Source of the DNA: Trichomonas vaginalis G3
Lineage: Eukaryota; Parabasalia; Trichomonadida; Trichomonadidae
Length of the DNA stretch: 64,000 nucleotides
Direction: 5' to 3'
Assembly: GCF_026262505.1 (NCBI RefSeq)
Contig: NC_067207.1
Location: 8,834,082-8,898,081, forward strand
Under the pieces are notes generated by a model. That model had not been told where the DNA came from. It was given only the letters and a program-made list of their open reading frames with translations, and did not search any database. Below are positions 58,359 through 64,000 of this stretch, piece by piece. The number at the start of each line of letters is the position of its first letter. Position 1 is the first letter of the stretch. The position numbers and the translations under genes were made by a program.

Positions 58359-59507
58359 ATGCAGCTCCAAAAAAAATTTATGAGTGCGCCAAATCTAGAG
58401 ATTGGGCAAAAGAAAGTATTAATAGAAAACTTGAAGAACGGCTCAGAATTAGAAGGAATGAGACCCATCATTGATGAAATTAAGAAGAAACTTACAACAT
58501 TCGTTAATAATTGCGATTCAACTTCAATCTTTTTGTCTGGTCCATCTGGCAGCGGAAAGTCATTCTGTGTAAATCAGGCTATGAAAGAGGCGCTACCAGA
58601 AAATATGTGGCGCGTTGTAATCGATTGCAGAATTTTTGATACAGACAAAGCAGCCTGCAAGGAATTTCTTCGTCAAACAAACTCCACTGCTACGGCATCT
58701 ATTCTTGATGTATTAAGAGAAAAAGGTTCTGGAGTGATTGTTTTTGACCATTTCGATTCATTAAAAATTATCAAACGCCAATTCTTCCTTTATACAATAT
58801 TTGATTCAATTCATGCAAATACAATTTCAATCTGCTCAATTATTAATACATCTTCTGTTGAACCCCTTTCAAATCTTGAAAAACGTGTTAGATCTCGTTT
58901 AACCCCTCAATATATCGACGTTCCAGCTCCAACATTCGATTCGACTAAGGAATTTCTTACTAAAACACTTGTTTTCGATGGTCCAAAGACATCAAACGAA
59001 AAATCTTGGAATAAATACGTCAAAAGCTTCTTCGACTCAGACAATCTCGACCAACTTAAGCACTTATTCTCAATATCACCAACACTTCATACAGCACTTG
59101 TTTATGGCCAGAAATTTGTACTTTCTGACGATCATAAAACATTAGAAAAGAAATTTATGGATAATTTATCCATTGAAAGGTTCCTTGGTAATCTTTCACA
59201 AACAGAGCTTATTATACTCTTCATGGCTGCTTATATGGTTGAAGTTAAAGAAATTCCTGAATATTCTGTAGATACAATTCGCCATGAGTTACATGAGTTA
59301 TACAGAACACATAACTTCTTATATAGAATCCATAAAGACAACGCAAACCTTGCTTGGGATAAATTAAAATCTTTAGGTTTCATTGTTCCAACAACAAAGG
59401 ATTCGACAAGATACACGTTTACTTTGTTCGCTGAAGACTTGAAATCAAGTATTTCTTTGATTCCAACTGATTACCAGGTTTGGATCAAAAATTGGTTAAC
59501 TGTTTAA
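58359..59507 (+). CDS. ORC4: Origin recognition complex subunit 4-like AAA+ ATPase
   Basis: The protein is 382 residues from the ATG at 58359; a second in-frame ATG (MSAPNLE) follows seven codons later. Walker A is GPSGSGKS (61-68) and Walker B is VIVFDHFD (126-133). FFLYTIFDSIHANTISICSIINTSSVEPLSNLEKRVRSRL matches the ORC4 signature (LLYNLFD..., LEKRVKSRF), with the arginine that contacts ORC1-bound ATP. A lid helical region and a C-terminal winged-helix-like part (HELHELYRTHNFLYRI, LKSLGFIVPTT) complete it. ORC4 is a core subunit of the origin-binding complex that loads the MCM helicase. The Walker B glutamate position is H, as in non-catalytic ORC subunits. Confidence 0.85.
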   Translation: MQLQKKFMSAPNLEIGQKKVLIENLKNGSELEGMRPIIDEIKKKLTTFVNNCDSTSIFLSGPSGSGKSFCVNQAMKEALPENMWRVVIDCRIFDTDKAACKEFLRQTNSTATASILDVLREKGSGVIVFDHFDSLKIIKRQFFLYTIFDSIHANTISICSIINTSSVEPLSNLEKRVRSRLTPQYIDVPAPTFDSTKEFLTKTLVFDGPKTSNEKSWNKYVKSFFDSDNLDQLKHLFSISPTLHTALVYGQKFVLSDDHKTLEKKFMDNLSIERFLGNLSQTELIILFMAAYMVEVKEIPEYSVDTIRHELHELYRTHNFLYRIHKDNANLAWDKLKSLGFIVPTTKDSTRYTFTLFAEDLKSSISLIPTDYQVWIKNWLTV

Positions 59508-59970
59508 TTTTATTTTCGCATTAAATATATTTTTATTTACTTATTGTAGTCTTAGCTTTTTATATCTTAGCTATTTTAGAAGAGAAATGAAAATATCAAA
59601 TTATATTTCTTTATTCACTTATTTGCCTGCATATTATGCCATGAAAACTATAGAACTTGTGTTATTGGACTGCCACCAAATGAAACCAAAGCTATAATGC
59701 TCTTCAATGCGTAAACGTTTTTGTTACTTATTTAGATAATAAATTATTATAGAAATCTATTGAGTTTTCATTCATCTTATACATTCCCATTCATATTTAG
59801 TGTTGCTCCAATTCGATCTCTTCGAATTTTAGTTTTGAAATTCATCATTTCAGGAACATTATTTTTAACTGTCTATTCAATCAATGTATGTTTAACAGAA
59901 TTAATATGTAATGACACCCATATTCACTAAACTTCACATGGCATCATAAGGAATTCAATTTTTTTTGTCA
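59508..59970. other. Intergenic region
   Basis: AT-rich; nothing recognised before the upstream motif. Confidence 0.5.
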
Positions 59971-59980
59971 AAAAAGTGAC
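59971..59980 (+). promoter_or_regulatory. AAAAAGTGAC motif upstream of the ankyrin gene
   Basis: It lies 23 bases before the ATG at 60004, preceded by TTGTCA. Confidence 0.4.
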
Positions 59981-60003
59981 ACAACCAAAAAATTTAAAAG
60001 GGA

Positions 60004-62053
60004 ATGTCAAGTTCAGGGCAACAAAAAGAAAATCTATGTGATTTTGGCGATATTAAGCCAATAGAAGTATTCGAATTCCCTAATCAAGCTTCCAAAATTA
60101 TTTGGGACATCAATTCCAATAATATTTCACAAATCTCTTCTCAAATTATAGAATTCATTACAAATAACAAAATATCTATCAAAATGTCAATATGCTTGAT
60201 TGATTTTTTTTCACAAATTCGTGTTAAAGATATTAAATTATTTACAGAACTTTATCTCAATATATCAAACAAATTTTCATGCATCTATAAACCGAAGAAT
60301 GAGAAATTAGCAACATTATTGCATTACAAATGTCTCAAATTTGAAAACTTCGAACAAAAAATGAAAGAAGAAGAAATTCTCAATTTATATCCAGCAGAAT
60401 CTCCTTTATATTATATTGCATGGGATAAAGTTGATGATCTTAAATCCAAATTCCCAGAATTTGATATTAATCAGACAATCAATAATGAAATTACCTCACT
60501 TGATTGTGCAATTAAATACGGATCAGAATCATGTTTCAATCACTTGAAAAAATCAGGAGCCAATTACACAAATAACTCCGAAAAATATGCTGTTCAAGGT
60601 GGAAATCAAAACATTTTTAAGCAAATGATAGAAGAAGGTAAAACTTTTGATAAAATGATTAATACAGCATTGGATTATCATAATTTTGAAATTGCTGGAT
60701 ACCTTAAATCAAAATTTGGACAATTTCCAAATTCAGTAACAGGAAGCATGAATTTTGGTAACTTTAACATTGTTTCTTATTTACTTTCTAATGGAGCAGA
60801 TATCAACAAGATTGAAATTCTTTTTATTTTCACATTTACCATTGTTTTATGGGATTCTCTTTTGTTTTCATATTTGTCAAGGTTTTATAGAATTCTCTAT
60901 ATATAAATGAATGTCCTCTTAGTATTGCAATCAAACAGGATTCAATTGAAATTGTCAAATTCCTAGTTGAACATGGTGCTGATATTAATAAAGAATTTAT
61001 TCTCTTTCTTTTCAGATTTATCATTGTTTAATAGAATTTTCTTTCTTTTCATATTTTATATTGTTTAATAAGATTCTTTTTCATTTCATATTTATCATTG
61101 TTTAAACACATTCTTATTCTTTCCATATTCATTATTGTTTTATAGAATTTTCTTTCTTTTCATGTTCATCATTGATTTATATGATTTTCTTGTATTTAAT
61201 GTTTATCATTGTTTTATATAATCCTATTACTTGTCACATCTATTATTGTTTAATGAAATTCTGTTGATATTAATGATTCCCCTCTTAGTATTGCAATCAG
61301 AGAGGATTCGGTCGAATTTGCCAAATTCCTAATTGAACATGGCGCTAATGTTAACGTGAAACTTATTTTCTTTCTTTCCATATTTATCATTATTTAGTAT
61401 GATTCTCTTGTATTTAATATTTATCATTATATTATAGAATTCTCTTTCCTTTCACATTTGCTATTGTTTGAGGAAATTCTATCGAAATTAATGAAAGCCC
61501 TCTTATTATTGCAATCAAAATGCATTCAATCGAAATTGCCAAAGCCTTATGTGAACATGGTGCTGATGTTAACATAGTCCTTATTCTCTTTCCTTTAATA
61601 TTTCTCATTGTTTTATGGAATTCTCTTAGTTTTCATGTTTATCATTACTCTATAGCATTATCTTTGTTTTCATGTTTATCATTGTCTTCTTTGATTCTTT
61701 TTCATTTCATATTTATCACTGTTTTATCAAATTCTCTTTGTTTTCATATTTATAGTTGTTTCACGGCACTCTACTTCTTTTCATATTTATCATTGTTTCA
61801 TGGCATTCTTCTTCTTTTCATCTTTATCATTGTTTTATAAAATTTTATATCTTTTAATCTTTATTATTGTTTTATAGAATTCTCTTAGTTTTCACATTTA
61901 CCACCATTTTACCCAATTCTCATTCTTTTCATATTTATCGTTGCTTTATTTCATTCTTTCAGTTTTTATAAATGTCCTCTTAGTATTGCAATCTTAGCTC
62001 ATTCAATTGAAATTGTCAAATTCTTAGTTGAACATGGGGCTGATGTTAACATG
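60004..62053 (+). pseudogene. Ankyrin-repeat gene (DUF3447 type) broken up by minisatellite blocks
   Basis: The first 269 codons are intact and give the DUF3447-type N-terminus (SKIIWDINSNNISQIS..., LYPAESPLYYIAWDKVDDL) and two or three ankyrin units, ending SYLLSNGADINK at 60810. From there a single frame cannot continue. Four further ankyrin units follow as islands: 60906-60992 (NECPLSIAIKQDSIEIVKFL), 61272-61358 (NDSPLSIAIREDSVEFAKFL), 61490-61576 (NESPLIIAIKMHSIEIAKAL) and 61970-62053 (CPLSIAILAHSIEIVKFLVE). Each ends in HGA(D/N)(I/V)N, and each is separated from the next by blocks of a 37-bp repeat. The islands stay open and conserved. Upstream AAAAAGTGAC and the intact 5' part could still yield a truncated 300-residue protein. 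Confidence 0.85.
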
Positions 62054-63598
62054 AAAATTATTATATTTCTTATTCATATTTATCATTATATTATTGGATT
62101 CTCTTTGTTTTCATATTTCTCATTGTTTTTTACAGTTCCCTTGTGTTTAATATTTATCATTGTTTTGTGATTTTCTCTTTCTTTTCATATTACTCATTGT
62201 TTTACTACATTCCACTTCTTTTTATATTTATTATTATTTAATGAAATTCTCTTTCTTTTCATATTTACCATTGTTTTATGATATTCTACTTCTTTTCATA
62301 TTTATCATTATTTTTTGACATTCTCTTTGTTTTCATATTTATCAAGGCTTTATGATATTTTCTTTCTTTTCATATTTACCATTGTGATATTATATTTTCT
62401 TTCTTTTCATATTTATCATTATTTTATAGAATTCTATTTCTTTTCATATCTATTATTTGTTTATGACATTCTATTTATTTTCATATTTATAATTGGTTTA
62501 TGTAATTCTATTTATTTTCATATTTATAATTGGTTTATATAATTCTCTTGTATTTAACATTTTTCATTGTTTTATAACATTAACTTTCTTTTCATATTTA
62601 TCTTTGTTTTATGACATTAACTTTCTTTTCATATTTATCTTTGTTTTATGACATTAACTTTCTTTTCATATTTATCATTGTTTTATGAAATTCTTATTCT
62701 TTTTACATTTATCGTTGTTTTATTACATTCTCATTCTTTTCATGTTTATCATAGTTTTATGACATTTTCCTTCTTTTCATATTTACTATTATTTAATGAA
62801 ATTATCTTTCTTTTCATATTTACCATTGTTTTTTGATGTTCTATTTCTTTTCATATTTATTATTAAGTAATGGCATTCTCATTCTTATCATATTTAATAT
62901 TGTTTTATAACATACTCTTCCTTTTCATATTTATCATTGTTTTATTACATTCTATTTCTTTTCATATTTATTATTATCTAATGAAATTCTTTTGTTTTTC
63001 ATGTTTATCATTGTTTCATCCAATTATCATTCTTTTTATATTTCTCATTGTTTAATGAAGTTCTCTTCCTTTTCACATTTTTTATCATTTTATAGATTTC
63101 TCTTTCTTTTAATGTTTATCATTGTTTTATCCAATTCTCATTCTTTTTATATTTATCATTGTTTAATGAAGTTCTCATTCTTTTCATGTTTATCATAGTT
63201 ATATCGCATTCTCTTTCTTTTCATATTTATTATTATTTAATAAAATTCTCTTTCTTTTCATATTTACCAATGTTTTTTGATATTCTATTTCTTTTCATAT
63301 TTGTTATTAAGTAATGGCATTCTCATTCTTATCATATTTATTATTGTTTTATAGCATCCTCTTTCTTTTCATATTTGTCATTGTTTGATTACATTCTCAT
63401 TCTTTTTATATTTATCATTGTTTAATACAATTCACTTGTATTTCACATTCATCATTGTTTTATAAATTTCTTTTTCTTTTCAAACTCATCATTGTTTTAT
63501 TACATTCATTTTTATTCCATCTTTATCATTGTTTTATAGAGTTCTCTTTCTTTTCAAATCTATCATTATTTAATCTAATTTTCTTTATCTTCATACCC
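60811..63598. repeat. 37-bp minisatellite in five blocks inside an ankyrin gene
   Basis: The consensus unit reads TTTATCATTGTTTTATxxAA followed by TTCTCTTTCTTTTCATA. Blocks are 60811-60905 (95 bp), 60993-61271 (279 bp), 61359-61489 (131 bp), 61577-61969 (393 bp) and 62054-63598 (about 1.54 kb, roughly 42 units). The four bounded blocks leave a remainder of 20-23 bases after whole units. Units vary by point changes and a common TTTAATGAAA variant. No splice signals of the known trichomonad kind flank the blocks. Confidence 0.93.
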
Positions 63599-64000
63599 TC
63601 AATTTTTAACTTTTGCAACTCCAAAAACCAGGTGTTTTTCCAGAACTACCATCTAGGATGAGTCCTAGGAGCTATAATTCTAGGGTTAGATGATACCAAC
63701 TTAGTACTTTTATTTGTATATGTTTTAGTGGAATTTGGTGAGGGGTCATGAAATTCGTATCTAATTTGCTATCATCTAAGCTGGTAAAAGTTAGAGAAAG
63801 CTATTTACTGGTTGTATATTACAAATATACCTTGTAATAGAAAATATAAGTGTTTGTGATTTAAATTCGCTCAATTAGCTCGAAAATTTGTTTTATATCC
63901 ATGACAAACTAACACAATCCTATTTATGTGATTGCCAATCTGTTCCCAAAATATATCAGCATGAATATATATATATTGATACTATTTGCAATTTCATCAT
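63599..64000. other. Unique AT-rich sequence after the minisatellite
   Basis: No ankyrin unit resumes here within the window, and no other feature was recognised. Confidence 0.5.

Noticed and set aside
60811-62053. Minisatellite blocks as introns between ankyrin exons
   Set aside because: No GTATGT 5' sites or ACTAACACACAG 3' sites flank the blocks, and trichomonad introns are short and rare. Kept as a repeat invasion instead.

Overview
The window looks like nuclear DNA of a parabasalid (trichomonad), most likely Trichomonas vaginalis or a close relative. The reasons are: an AT-rich, gene-dense layout in which nearly all genes are single open frames; very short 5' leaders with initiator-like TCA-Y-W sites just before ATGs; two ankyrin proteins with the N-terminal region (DUF3447 type) expanded in Trichomonas; a BspA-like leucine-rich-repeat gene; Pmp-like surface-protein remnants; and a Mutator-like transposase of the kind known from this genome. 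No database search was possible, so the organism is inferred from recognised families.

Layout. 0-10 kb: LITAF-like protein, casein kinase 2 beta, TBC1D13-like Rab GAP, a start-less SET1/MLL-type SET-domain frame, an armadillo-like protein, a frameshifted ankyrin gene, and an Rtr1/RPAP2 homologue. 10-15 kb: two decayed Pmp-like copies, then a long gene-free stretch with a tRNA-like relic. 15-35 kb: DOCK-family GEF, HEAT-like protein, small Myb/SANT protein, triple UBR-box protein, two-winged-helix (E2F7/8-like) factor, DM10/EFHC-like flagellar protein, ribosomal uL10 (P0) without a visible ATG, coiled-coil protein, PMT-fold glycosyltransferase-like protein, and a BRSK/SAD-type kinase. 35.3-40.2 kb is a mobile-element and repeat island (below). 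40.5-60 kb: BRO1-domain protein, a second armadillo-like protein, a broken BspA-like gene, coiled-coil protein, ELMO-domain protein, TMEM131-like membrane protein, TBC1D20-like tail-anchored Rab GAP, an eEF1A-lysine-methyltransferase-like enzyme, a third armadillo-like protein, and ORC4. 60-63.6 kb is an ankyrin gene invaded by a 37-bp minisatellite.

The two most unusual regions are as follows. (1) 35.3-40.2 kb: a 20-bp perfect inverted repeat brackets paired GC-rich hairpins, eight near-identical 148-bp tandem repeats, a decayed MULE transposase, a 120-bp direct repeat and a perfect three-way-junction fold. Inside the transposase gene sits an 839-bp element with 24-bp terminal inverted repeats and a 9-bp target duplication, and it carries five consecutive long hairpins. 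(2) 60.0-63.6 kb: single ankyrin repeats alternate with blocks of a 37-bp repeat. Each block enters at the same point of the ankyrin unit, and the four bounded blocks share the same leftover phase (20-23 nt), as if ankyrin-plus-minisatellite had been duplicated as one unit.

Several genes relate by function. TBC1D13-like, TBC1D20-like, DOCK and ELMO proteins point to small-GTPase control of membrane traffic and cytoskeleton. CK2 beta, the BRSK-like kinase, E2F-like, SET-domain, Rtr1 and ORC4 proteins belong to signalling, transcription and replication. The DM10 protein and perhaps the coiled-coil proteins fit the flagellar apparatus. A recurring AAAAAGTG(A/T)C motif just upstream of many start codons may be a shared core-promoter element.
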